A stretch of DNA of 64,000 nucleotides, taken from Amniculibacterium aquaticum. Its GTDB lineage: Bacteria > Bacteroidota > Bacteroidia > Flavobacteriales > Weeksellaceae. The translations under genes and the position numbers were made by a program. The notes under the pieces were generated by a model that did no database searches, was not told the DNA's origin, and was given only the letters and a program-made list of their open reading frames with translations. Shown here in pieces: positions 40,432-48,839 of the stretch (position 1 is the first letter of the stretch; each line of letters opens with the position of its first letter). The DNA is taken from contig NZ_REFA01000005.1 of the NCBI RefSeq assembly GCF_003852705.1, positions 1-64,000 of the forward strand, given 5' to 3'.

Positions 40432-40773
40432 ATGAACAACTACGAAACTGTTTTCATTTTAACTCCCGTTCTATCTGACGCGCAGGTGGAGGAAGCAGTG
40501 AAAAAATTTGAAGATCTTTTGACTTCACACAATTGCGAAATCGTTGCCAAAGAAAATTGGGGACTTAAGAAATTGGCTTACCCAATCCAATTGAAAAAGA
40601 ACGGTTTCTATACTTTGATCGAATTCAAAGGAGAAGGAACTGTAGTAGCAGATTTGGAACTTGCTTTCAAGAGAGATGAAAGAGTAATCCGTTATCTAAC
40701 TACTAAATTGGACAAACACGCTGTAGAATACGCTGTTACTAGAAGAGCGAAATTGAAAGCAGCTAAAGCTTAA
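40432..40773 (+). CDS. rpsF: 30S ribosomal protein S6
   Basis: 113 residues from the ATG at 40432 ([21 protein letters not shown]). A longer frame from 40369 overlaps the promoter and is rejected. [30 protein letters not shown] and [17 protein letters not shown] are typical S6 landmarks. Binds the platform of the 30S subunit together with S18. First gene of the operon. Confidence 0.97.
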   Translation: MNNYETVFILTPVLSDAQVEEAVKKFEDLLTSHNCEIVAKENWGLKKLAYPIQLKKNGFYTLIEFKGEGTVVADLELAFKRDERVIRYLTTKLDKHAVEYAVTRRAKLKAAKA

Positions 40774-40799
40774 TCATTAACCCATTAAAAGAAAAAGAC

Positions 40800-41102
40800 A
40801 TGGCAATAGACGAAATGGCAAAACAAGCCTCTAATGGTGGCGAATCTGAAGTAAAATTCCTTACACCACTAGATATCAATACAAAATCTGAAAAGAAATA
40901 TTGTAGATTCAAAAAATACGGTATCAAGCATGTTGATTATAAAGATGCTGACTTCTTGTTACAATTCGTAAACGAGCAAGGAAAAATCCTTCCAAGAAGA
41001 TACACCGGAACTTCTTTGAAATACCAAAGAAAAGTATCTGCAGCCATCAAAAGAGCAAGACACTTGGCAATGTTGCCGTATGTGGCTGACCTTTTGAAAT
41101 AA
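40800..41102 (+). CDS. rpsR: 30S ribosomal protein S18
   Basis: 100 residues with [64 protein letters not shown], the complete S18 core; the first 20 residues ([20 protein letters not shown]) are the extra N-terminus seen in Bacteroidota. Partner of S6. 26 bases after rpsF. Confidence 0.98.
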   Translation: MAIDEMAKQASNGGESEVKFLTPLDINTKSEKKYCRFKKYGIKHVDYKDADFLLQFVNEQGKILPRRYTGTSLKYQRKVSAAIKRARHLAMLPYVADLLK

Positions 41103-41230
41103 TAAAAAATTACAATTAGCCATTAGCCTCAAAGCTTTTGGCTATTTGTTGCTGAATATATCAATTAATTCTAACTGTTTTAGATCGTGATAACATCACT
41201 TCATTCTAAAATCTAAACAAGACAACAACA

Positions 41231-41725
41231 ATGGAAATTATCCTAAAAAAAGATGTAGAAAACTTAGGACTTGAGTTTGATACCGTAAATGTAAAACCAG
41301 GTTATGCAAGAAACTTCTTGATCCCTCAAGGTTATGCATTATTAGCAACTCCAAAAAACAAAGCAGCTCTAGAAGCAACTTTGGAAGAAAGAAAAGAAGA
41401 AGAAGCTAAATTGATCGCTGCAGCTAACGCTATTGTTGAGCAATTAAAGAAAACGACCATCACCATTGCTACAAAAGTAGGTTCTGGAGACAAACTTTTC
41501 GGTTCTATCAACAACGCTAACCTTTCTGAAGAATTGGCTAAAGCAGGTGTTATCGTTGACAGAAAATACATCAAAATCCCTGGTAACTCTATCAAGAGAA
41601 CTGGTAAAGTTGAGGCTTTGATCAGACTACACAGAAATGTAGAGTACAATTTCGAATTCGATATCGTATCCGATGCTCCAGTTGAAGCTCCTAAAAAAGA
41701 AGAAGTAAAGTCTGAAGAGGCTTAA
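41231..41725 (+). CDS. rplI: 50S ribosomal protein L9
   Basis: 164 residues. N-terminal IILKKDVENLGLEFDTVNVKPGYARNFLIPQGYA, the connecting helix rich in Ala, Glu and Lys, and the C-terminal RNA-binding domain. It is about 15 residues longer than usual because of an acidic tail (PVEAPKKEEVKSEEA). Located 128 bases after rpsR; the gap holds a weak TAGCC/GGCTA pairing but no firm terminator, so it is probably co-transcribed. Its terminator is at 41751-41783. Confidence 0.97.
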   Translation: MEIILKKDVENLGLEFDTVNVKPGYARNFLIPQGYALLATPKNKAALEATLEERKEEEAKLIAAANAIVEQLKKTTITIATKVGSGDKLFGSINNANLSEELAKAGVIVDRKYIKIPGNSIKRTGKVEALIRLHRNVEYNFEFDIVSDAPVEAPKKEEVKSEEA

Positions 41726-41750
41726 TTCTAAATTTTAAGAAATACCATGA

Positions 41751-41783
41751 GAAGCTGTCCGAAAAGGTCAGCTTCTTTTTTTT
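41751..41783 (+). terminator. Terminator of the ribosomal operon
   Basis: GAAGCTGTCC (41751-41760) pairs with GGTCAGCTTC (41766-41775), one mismatch, then a run of T residues. Member of the GCTGTCC hairpin family. Confidence 0.85.
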
Positions 41784-41830
41784 CTCCTAAAATAGAAAAT
41801 CAAGTATATTTGATGAACTAAAACTAAAGT

Positions 41831-43192
41831 ATGAATTTTGAGGTTCTGGTTCAGCAACAAAAATCCTTTTTTGAAAATCAAAATACGGCATCCATTCCGT
41901 ACAGATTAGAACAACTAAAAAAACTAAAAGATCTGATCATAAAACATGAAGAAGATCTGTACGAAGCGGTTTACAAAGATTTCAAAAAATCAAAATTCGA
42001 CACCTATACCACAGAGATTTCATTTGTAATTCATGAAATCAATTTTTATTTAAAAAATCTCAAAAAACTCTGCAAATCCAAAAGAGTTAAAACCAATTTA
42101 ATCAACCAAGTTGCCAAAAGCTGCATCTTGCCAGAGCCTTTGGGAAACATCTTGGTCATTGGAGCTTGGAACTATCCCATACAACTGTCCATTTTGCCCT
42201 CAATAGCTGCATTGGCTGCAGGAAATACCGTAATCCTAAAACCCAGCGAATTGGCCAGTCATACGGCTTCTGCCCTAGCCGGTATTATCAATTCCCACTT
42301 TGATGAAGGATATTTTAAAGTAATAGTAGGTGGAATTGAAGAAACAACTGAGCTTCTAAAGAATAGATTCGATAAAATATTTTTTACCGGAAGTACATCG
42401 GTTGGAAAACTCATATACAAAGCAGCCGCCGAAAACCTAAGCCCCGTTGTTCTGGAATTGGGCGGGAAATCTCCTGCAATTGTGACTAAAAACGCCGATC
42501 TAAAAATCGCAGCCAAAAGAATTGTTTGGGGTAAATTTCTAAATGCCGGACAAACCTGTGTGGCTCCGGATTATGTATTGGTGGACGATCAAGTTAAAAA
42601 TGAATTTCTAAAGGTATTGAAAGAATACCTCATCCTGTTTGATTATTCTAAAATTTCTGAACACTATCCTCAAATCATCAACACAAAAAATTTTCATAGA
42701 CTGACGAGTTATATTGATGGGGATAAGATTTTTTTTGGAGGTCAATACGATGAAAACAATCGATATTTTTCACCAACCGTCCTCTACCCTTCTACTTGGA
42801 CGGATAAAGCCATGCAAGACGAAATTTTCGGTCCTATCTTGCCCGTCATCCCTTACGATGATCTAGATTCGGTTCTTAAAAAAATTCGATCTTTAGAAAA
42901 ACCTCTTTCAGCCTATATTTTCACAAAAAATAAAGATGAGAAAAAACGATTTCTGAACACCATTTCTTGCGGAGGAACTTGCATCAACGATGTTGTCATG
43001 CACATCACCAATCCTCATCTTCCGTTTGGAGGTGTGGAAAATTCAGGCTTTGGAAATTATCACGGAATACACGGTTTCCAGACTTTTTCTCATTACAAAG
43101 CAGTATTGGAAAAGAGCTCTTTTCCAGAACCCAATTGGAAATACCCGCCTTACAATGAGAAAAAGCTAAAATGGATCAAACGGATTCAATAA
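41831..43192 (+). CDS. Aldehyde dehydrogenase (class 3-like)
   Basis: 453 residues. Catalytic E209 in VVLELGGKSPA and C243 in FLNAGQTCVAPDYV, with the NAD site around FFTGSTSVGK. The length and the sequence GAWNYPIQLSILPSIAALAAGN, GGTCINDVVMH and PFGGVENSGFGNYHG are those of the class 3/fatty-aldehyde branch. Oxidises aldehydes, probably medium-chain or aromatic, to acids. The next gene converges on it with only three bases between. Confidence 0.92.
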   Translation: MNFEVLVQQQKSFFENQNTASIPYRLEQLKKLKDLIIKHEEDLYEAVYKDFKKSKFDTYTTEISFVIHEINFYLKNLKKLCKSKRVKTNLINQVAKSCILPEPLGNILVIGAWNYPIQLSILPSIAALAAGNTVILKPSELASHTASALAGIINSHFDEGYFKVIVGGIEETTELLKNRFDKIFFTGSTSVGKLIYKAAAENLSPVVLELGGKSPAIVTKNADLKIAAKRIVWGKFLNAGQTCVAPDYVLVDDQVKNEFLKVLKEYLILFDYSKISEHYPQIINTKNFHRLTSYIDGDKIFFGGQYDENNRYFSPTVLYPSTWTDKAMQDEIFGPILPVIPYDDLDSVLKKIRSLEKPLSAYIFTKNKDEKKRFLNTISCGGTCINDVVMHITNPHLPFGGVENSGFGNYHGIHGFQTFSHYKAVLEKSSFPEPNWKYPPYNEKKLKWIKRIQ

Positions 43193-43195
43193 AAA

Positions 43196-43429
43196 TCATT
43201 GGGTAAGATAGGCATACAATTCATCTTTTAGATGCATGCGTTTCTTCCTAAGGTCGGTCAGATGATCGTCTGTGGTGTGATTGACTTCATCCTTTTCGTA
43301 GTGGAGAATGAGAGCATTCAACTCTTCATAATTTACAAACATTTTTTTGAAATTTTCATCAGAAACCTTTAACTCCGTAATTTTTTGGATGTGCTCTGGG
43401 AAGTCGTGTGCTAAAGTATGATTTTCCAT
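43196..43429 (-). CDS. YdcH/DUF465 family small protein
   Basis: 77 residues, mainly helical and charged: MENHTLAHDFPEHIQKITELKVSDENFKKMFVNYEELN and ending DLRKKRMHLKDELYAYL. This matches DUF465 (YdcH): short coiled-coil proteins with 'F-x-x-L-x-x-E-Y-x-x-L-x-x-x-I' and 'L-K-x-x-R-L-x-L-K-D-E-I'. Function unknown. Confidence 0.85.
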   Translation of the reverse strand: MENHTLAHDFPEHIQKITELKVSDENFKKMFVNYEELNALILHYEKDEVNHTTDDHLTDLRKKRMHLKDELYAYLTQ

Positions 43430-43500
43430 GATTCAAAATTTAATAATTGGTTAGGTTAAATTTAAGAAATAATTTATTGAAAATCACCACGATTCTGTAC

Positions 43501-43541
43501 AAAAAAAACAAAAAAACAACGACATATATCATACATCGTTG
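43501..43541 (-). terminator. Terminator of the tRNA-Arg gene
   Basis: CAACGA (43517-43522) pairs with TCGTTG (43536-43541), with a partly paired AT-rich loop; on the minus strand this is followed by long T runs, just downstream of the tRNA. Confidence 0.7.
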
Positions 43542-43548
43542 CTTTCAG

Positions 43549-43620
43549 TAGCCCCATGAGGAATCGAACCTCAACCTAAAGAACCGGAATCTTTAATTCT
43601 ATCCATTAAACTATAGGGCC
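43549..43620 (-). tRNA. tRNA-Arg, anticodon CCG
   Basis: Minus-strand sequence starting GGCCCTATAGTTTAATGG folds as a full cloverleaf: 7-bp acceptor stem with a G-U at the end, D-arm, anticodon arm AAAGA-TTCCGGT-TCTTT (anticodon CCG, reading CGG), T-arm GAGG-TTCGATT-CCTC, discriminator A. CCA is not encoded, as usual in Bacteroidota. Confidence 0.95.
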
Positions 43621-43656
43621 AAAAAATTGGGAAAATTAATTCCCTAATTTATCTTT

Positions 43657-45435
43657 TTAAAATACAATTTTTACTCCACCTGTGATTTGTGCTCCAAGAA
43701 CTTTGTAGCCTTGAAATCTTTGGTATTTCGAGTTTAGCAAATTGTTTCCGAGCGCGAAAATACTGAAATTTTTGTGGACTTTGTACTCAGCGGACAAATT
43801 CAGATCGGCATAGCCTCCGATTTTGGCATCTTTCTTTTCAACAGAATCGTACAATATAGGATTGATGGCATTCTGTGTCAATTCAAAACCATTGCTGTGT
43901 GCATCCGTTCTAAAAATTCCTTTGAAACCCAAAAGTAATTTATTGTCCAAAACTGCATATTTTGCACCAATACTGGCGTTCAACAAAGGTTTGTTGTAGA
44001 TTTCATCGTAATGATCCAATTTGTATTGTGTGAATTGAGCTTCGGCATCCAAGGACAAATTCTGCATCGGAAAATACTGTATTGATCCTTTTATATGGCT
44101 TAGATTTCCACTATCGTAGGTAGCTGAAAAAACATTGGCATAGTTGTACGCCGAACGATTTTGGGTATATAAATTGTCGAAAATTGAATTGGCTTGGTAA
44201 AATAAAATATTTTCCAATTTTCCGAAACCTGCCGACACATCGTACTTCAACTCTTGGTTAATGTCCCCCTTCAAACCAAAATAAAATTGATATTTGGTTT
44301 TTGTCGGTAACAAAAGTTGGTCCGAAACCAAAAAAGGATTTTCCTTCAACATTTCGGAATACGAATTCAGTTTTATACCGCCATCAACTCCTGTGTAGAA
44401 TTTGAACATGTCATCGGCATCGTACTGAAATTCGGCTTTTGGAAACCATTTGAATTTAAACGACTCCGAATAATTGGGCACCATCAAACTTTCAAATTCA
44501 CTGTTTAACAAACTGAAATGAGAACTGATGGTAAGTTTGGATCGGTCATAACCCAAGACAAATTTGGGTACAAAATCCAACAATAAATATTTAGAATTGT
44601 TTTTGTTGAGCAAATCAAAACGGGTATCTTGACCTTGGACATTAATCCCAAAATCCATACGAAAATTGATGTCGTCTTTGAAAGTCGTTTCGTATTTCGA
44701 CAAATTCAGATGAGCTTCTGAAGAGCTTTCTTTTGCCGAAAAATGATCCGAAAGAAAATTACTCTTAAAGCTTAAGTCTTTGAAAATGGGATTATCGTAA
44801 AACTCGTACATACCTCTTACCCCAAATTGGTTTACTTTCTGTTGCAAATCGATAGAACCAACGGTTGGAAAGGCGTAGATGCCGTAATAATTATAGTTGT
44901 CCAAACCGTATTCTGCAGTGACATTCAGTCTTCCCAATTTACCATAATGGTTTAAAAACGCCGCAATATCTGCCTTGGTCGATTTGGAATCCCAATCGTA
45001 CTCGTTCTTCAGGCCGGTTGTGGAGAGGTAATGCACATCGGCTCCGACTTCAAAATTATTCTCCAAAGCTGTAGAAATATTGGCATCGCCCAAGATTTTC
45101 CCATAATTTCCCATACCAAAACGAACATAATTGCTGTAATTTTCTGTTTTAAATTTTGGTGAAATGTCCGTTCTTTCTATGGTCGAAGTTTTGAAATCCG
45201 ATACGGCTTCTACATCTTTGATTGAATATTTCAAATTCAAAGAGTCTTCAACTTTTTTGGATTGTGGCGGATAATTTTTGACCAAGTTAACCGCTGTTTT
45301 CTTTTTTTCGATTTTTTTAATTTCCGGTTCTCTTTTTCGGTCCAAGATCAATTTTTCTTCCTTGATTTGAGCTTGAGCCAACATTGAAATTCCTAAAAAC
45401 AACAACGAAAATGCTTTTATGCCTACAGCCTTCAT
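43657..45435 (-). CDS. Outer-membrane beta-barrel protein, TonB-receptor-like without plug
   Basis: 592 residues from the methionine at 45435, which gives a proper signal peptide (MKAVGIKAFSLLFLGISMLAQAQ); the upstream in-frame start would add a histidine-rich leader. A short basic linker follows (ILDRKREPEIKKIEKKKTAVN), then a long series of barrel strands such as YSNYVRFGMGNYGKI, FEVGADVHYLSTT, FKFKWFPKAEFQYDAD and NKLLLGFKGIFRTDAH. The last strands (NFSIFALGNNLLNSKYQRFQGY...GGVKIVF) resemble the C-terminus of TonB-dependent receptors, but no plug domain is present. Next to the TPR protein at 45527; the two are probably one operon (43 bases between the TPR stop and the longer frame). Function unknown. 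Confidence 0.8.
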   Translation of the reverse strand: MKAVGIKAFSLLFLGISMLAQAQIKEEKLILDRKREPEIKKIEKKKTAVNLVKNYPPQSKKVEDSLNLKYSIKDVEAVSDFKTSTIERTDISPKFKTENYSNYVRFGMGNYGKILGDANISTALENNFEVGADVHYLSTTGLKNEYDWDSKSTKADIAAFLNHYGKLGRLNVTAEYGLDNYNYYGIYAFPTVGSIDLQQKVNQFGVRGMYEFYDNPIFKDLSFKSNFLSDHFSAKESSSEAHLNLSKYETTFKDDINFRMDFGINVQGQDTRFDLLNKNNSKYLLLDFVPKFVLGYDRSKLTISSHFSLLNSEFESLMVPNYSESFKFKWFPKAEFQYDADDMFKFYTGVDGGIKLNSYSEMLKENPFLVSDQLLLPTKTKYQFYFGLKGDINQELKYDVSAGFGKLENILFYQANSIFDNLYTQNRSAYNYANVFSATYDSGNLSHIKGSIQYFPMQNLSLDAEAQFTQYKLDHYDEIYNKPLLNASIGAKYAVLDNKLLLGFKGIFRTDAHSNGFELTQNAINPILYDSVEKKDAKIGGYADLNLSAEYKVHKNFSIFALGNNLLNSKYQRFQGYKVLGAQITGGVKIVF

Positions 45436-45526
45436 TGGTTTTTCAAATAATAATGATGATGAAATTATGTGATGATGATTCATTTTTTCTGATTTAAAAA
45501 TTTTTGAAATAGCGAAAATTAAAAAA

Positions 45527-48487
45527 TTATTTTATCGATTTTTTAATGGCTTGAGCTTCGTTTACAATCTCTGGATAATCTCCGTAATGATTGATGATTT
45601 GATCGCAAGTATAACTGGCTTGGTAATGATCCTTCAGGCCAACATAATTTTGCGCCATCAACACCAAAGATTTAGCTCCCCAATATTCTTCAGTTGCATA
45701 ATTATTTGCCAACTTAAAGATGGTTTCGTTGGATGCTTTATAACTTTTCGATTGATTTTGGTAATAGGCTTTGGCATAGGTTGCTTCTGCTGCCACTGCG
45801 GTATTGCTGGATTTTTCCAAACTTGCAAATTGAGCTTTCGCTTCTTTGTCTCTACCTTTTTGCATCAAAATTCTCGCTTTCAGTACCTTCGCCGATTCCT
45901 GAACGGCAATGGAGTTTTTGGTATTCGCAATCACCAGATTGGCATATTTTTCGGCTTTCGAATAGTCTTTTTTCAAACCATAAATTTTCATCAATTCCAA
46001 ATTGGCGAAATTTTTAATGGTGACATTGGCCGAATTTTCTAATGCCAACAACTGCTTTTCAGCTTCAGCAATATTGTTTTGAGCCAAATAAATCTGTGCC
46101 ACTCTGGTCTGTGCATCTTCTTGATAATCGTTCTGGATCTGAGCTACCTCTTGCAATACCAATAAAGATTTTGCTGTTTCTTGGGTTTGATACAAGCTCT
46201 CTCCCAATTCATATTTGGCTTGGTACAATCCCTCACCTGTTGGGTTTTGGCTTAAGTATTTTTCAAACAACGGAATGGCTTTTTTATAGTCTTTTTTAGT
46301 AAAATTGCTTTTGGCCAAATTCAAATTCAGCTCTTCTTTATCCGAAGCATTCAGCTTGATGCCCAAAGAATTGGCAAATTTTTCGTATCCATCGCTATCG
46401 CTCGTTTTTAGATAGGCCGGTTTTGCAGCTTGTACAATTTTCTCGGCAAAAGCGGTATTTTTATACTCAGCTCCTAATTTATTGAACTCGGCGATGGCTT
46501 TGTCGCTCTCGTTTTGTTCAATCAAATTCTGTGCTTTATAAATTTTGGCATTCGCCAGTAAATCTCTATCCTGACTTTCGGCAATCACCTTGATCAAGAA
46601 ATCGTTGGATTGCTTAAACTCATTTTGTGCAGCATAAGCCGATCCAATTTCGAACCAAGCATCATCCACATAATCGGATTTGGGATATTTGGAAACCAAT
46701 GTTTTTAGTTGTTGTATTTTTCCAGAATAATCGCCCTTGAAACCAAGAGCCAACGCTTTTTGGTATTGAGAATAATCGTCCAGATTTTCTACTTTGTTGT
46801 AAATGGCAATGGCTTCATCCAAATTGTTCAAAGCATAATAAGAGTCGGCCAATCGAAGTTCTGCATCGTTTTTAAACTCGGATTTTGGATTTTTTAAATA
46901 ATCGGTAAAATAGAGTTTGGCATTATTAAAATCTTTGGATTTAAAATAAGCATAGCCCAAGTCGTAATTGAGCTGACCCTTTTCTTCAAAATTTTGTCCA
47001 GACAATTGTTTGAAATTGTCAATTGCATCATTTAATTGACCCTTTTGGTAATAGGTCTGTCCCAACCAATACAGTGCACGATTGTAAAAATCTTGGTTCA
47101 AGCTAAACGCCAACGATCTTTTGAAGTAGTTTTCTGCACTGTCGTAATTGCCTTTGTTGTACTCTTCCGTACCCAGTAAGAAAGATACTTCTTGATTAAT
47201 TTTTTCGGTTTCAGAAGTTTGCTTTGGCAACTTGTCTATAGCATCCAAAGTTTCTTTAAAATTTCCAGAATACAAATAGGATTTTACCAACAATTTTCTG
47301 ATTTCATCGGTTTTCTCGCTTTTAGGATATTTAGCAATGTATTTTTGAATGACTTGAGGGGCACTCTCAAAAGGGTTACCTATTTCATAACTCAATTTTG
47401 CATATTGTTCATGTGCATATTGTTGCACCAACGGATCGTATGACATTTCGTAAGACGATCTGAAAGCTGAAAGTGCTTCTTGCTTTTTACCGGTTTGCAA
47501 ATACGCATTTCCCAATTGGTAATAGGCATTTTGTGCCATTGCCGAATTGGAGTTAAGCAATTGGTTGTAGTAAGAAACGGCTTCGTCGTACTTCTGCAGC
47601 TTGGCAGCAACAAATCCCATTTCATACAAATCGCTTTCCGACGGTTTTTCTTGATGCTGTATGTATTCTTTTAGATGAGGATACGCCGCTGAGTAATCGT
47701 TTTTCATAAAATAACTTTCACCGATAATTTTATGAACTTCCTGCTTGTACGAGTCGGATACATTTTCATTTAGCAACAACTGTCCTTCGGTAATGGCTTT
47801 TGTAAAATCGCCTTGGTTGTAGTATAGTTGTACATAATACGGTTGTAGCAATTGTCTGTATTTTTCATTGTTTTTGATCTGATCAAAATACAAAAAGGCT
47901 TTATCGTTCTGCTGTTTGGCATAATAAAGATGTCCCAACATGTAGGCCACCGATGGTTTTTCATTTTCATCCACCACATCGTAAGCATCTTCCAAGGTAT
48001 GAATGGCATTTTTGGTGTTGCCGGTCATGAATTGTGCATAGCCCAACTTAAGTATATACTGGGTATTCTCGGATCTTGAAAGTTGATACTGATTTACTTT
48101 TTTCAGCGTTTCTAAGGCTTTAGGAAAATCTCTTTTTGACAAATAATAATCGGCCAAAGGCAGATGAGCTTGAGAAAAATAAGCCGATTGTGGATATTCT
48201 TTCATGAAGGCTTCCAGCCCTTTTTCGCCGTATTTTTTTTGCATCAATACCCCAATGATGGTGTCGTAAAAGTAGGCTGCTTCTTTTTTAGAATGATCCA
48301 AAGTTTGATTATAAAAATACTGCTGGGTATAATTGTATTGGGCAGCATTGAATACTTTGGTTTTGAAAAGGTTGTCGGAAAAATCCCAATGATAATCCTC
48401 TTGATTGTTGTAATATGTCGATTGTTGGGCATTGCCTAGGGTATAAAAAAATACGGCAGTTGCCAAAAGCATCTTTTTTGTGTCCAT
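45527..48487 (-). CDS. Large exported tetratricopeptide-repeat protein
   Basis: 986 residues with a signal peptide (MDTKKMLLATAVFFYTLGNAQQ). Nearly the entire mature part is TPR/TolA-binding-type repeats: ALETLKKVNQYQLSRSENTQY, GDFTKAITEGQLLLNE, YDEAVSYYNQLLNSNSAMAQNAYYQLGNAYLQTGKKQEALSAF, and many more. Such long TPR solenoids in Bacteroidota are periplasmic or outer-membrane-associated scaffolds. The neighbouring barrel gene suggests that the two form an envelope complex; no known system is named. Start codon is an ATG directly before the signal peptide. Confidence 0.87.
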   Translation of the reverse strand: MDTKKMLLATAVFFYTLGNAQQSTYYNNQEDYHWDFSDNLFKTKVFNAAQYNYTQQYFYNQTLDHSKKEAAYFYDTIIGVLMQKKYGEKGLEAFMKEYPQSAYFSQAHLPLADYYLSKRDFPKALETLKKVNQYQLSRSENTQYILKLGYAQFMTGNTKNAIHTLEDAYDVVDENEKPSVAYMLGHLYYAKQQNDKAFLYFDQIKNNEKYRQLLQPYYVQLYYNQGDFTKAITEGQLLLNENVSDSYKQEVHKIIGESYFMKNDYSAAYPHLKEYIQHQEKPSESDLYEMGFVAAKLQKYDEAVSYYNQLLNSNSAMAQNAYYQLGNAYLQTGKKQEALSAFRSSYEMSYDPLVQQYAHEQYAKLSYEIGNPFESAPQVIQKYIAKYPKSEKTDEIRKLLVKSYLYSGNFKETLDAIDKLPKQTSETEKINQEVSFLLGTEEYNKGNYDSAENYFKRSLAFSLNQDFYNRALYWLGQTYYQKGQLNDAIDNFKQLSGQNFEEKGQLNYDLGYAYFKSKDFNNAKLYFTDYLKNPKSEFKNDAELRLADSYYALNNLDEAIAIYNKVENLDDYSQYQKALALGFKGDYSGKIQQLKTLVSKYPKSDYVDDAWFEIGSAYAAQNEFKQSNDFLIKVIAESQDRDLLANAKIYKAQNLIEQNESDKAIAEFNKLGAEYKNTAFAEKIVQAAKPAYLKTSDSDGYEKFANSLGIKLNASDKEELNLNLAKSNFTKKDYKKAIPLFEKYLSQNPTGEGLYQAKYELGESLYQTQETAKSLLVLQEVAQIQNDYQEDAQTRVAQIYLAQNNIAEAEKQLLALENSANVTIKNFANLELMKIYGLKKDYSKAEKYANLVIANTKNSIAVQESAKVLKARILMQKGRDKEAKAQFASLEKSSNTAVAAEATYAKAYYQNQSKSYKASNETIFKLANNYATEEYWGAKSLVLMAQNYVGLKDHYQASYTCDQIINHYGDYPEIVNEAQAIKKSIK

Positions 48488-48546
48488 TGAAATCCGGAAT
48501 TTTTAACAGATTAATTATTTGAGTTACGAATAAAATAGATTAAATT

Positions 48547-48626
48547 TTATCCACAATTTTATCAACGAAAATATAAAAAACTTATTGCTTGACCAAATAA
48601 AACTAACATTGTGGAAATGTGGATAA
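48547..48626. promoter_or_regulatory. Cluster of DnaA boxes, possible replication-related site
   Basis: Perfect box TTATCCACA on the plus strand at 48547-48555; perfect box on the minus strand at 48618-48626 (TGTGGATAA); one-mismatch box on the minus strand at 48610-48618 (TGTGGAAAT); two-mismatch box at 48559-48567 (TTATCAACG). The pairs face each other across about 45 bases of AT-rich DNA, in a gap between divergent genes. This could be oriC, a DnaA-titrating site or a DnaA-regulated promoter. Confidence 0.4.
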
Positions 48627-48804
48627 GTCATACCCTCTGATTCTACAAATTTTCTGTATTGACTTTTTTCTTTTAAAAAATCAATTCCTAACCAAAAGAA
48701 GATGGTAAGAAATCGTAATTAATAAAAGAAACATGAAAACCAACTTCAAATTGTTTTTTCATCAAAAATATCCCATTATATAGTTCATTTTTTATCGAAA
48801 TGAT

Positions 48805-48812
48805 TACTTTTG
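48805..48812 (+). promoter_or_regulatory. -7 element of the permease gene
   Basis: TACTTTTG, an exact TAnnTTTG match, 27 bases before the ATG at 48840. This placement supports the shorter start over an in-frame TTG at 48810. Confidence 0.5.
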
Positions 48813-48839
48813 TTTTTATCATTATTGAAAATATACAAA

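Larger units (their letters stand above)
48488..48839. other. 352-base divergent region with DnaA-type boxes
   Basis: AT-rich, no gene. Contains the DnaA-like boxes described at 48547-48626, an AT-rich stretch to their right (48660-48800), and the -7 element of the permease gene. A 16-codon frame at 48732 has no supporting features. Confidence 0.5.

Noticed and set aside
48732-48782. 16-codon plus-strand frame in the divergent gap
   Set aside because: Too short, no features, expected by chance.
48488-48839. Firm call of oriC
   Set aside because: Only two strict DnaA boxes and no skew data. Kept as a candidate only; the direction of neighbouring operons does not support it clearly.
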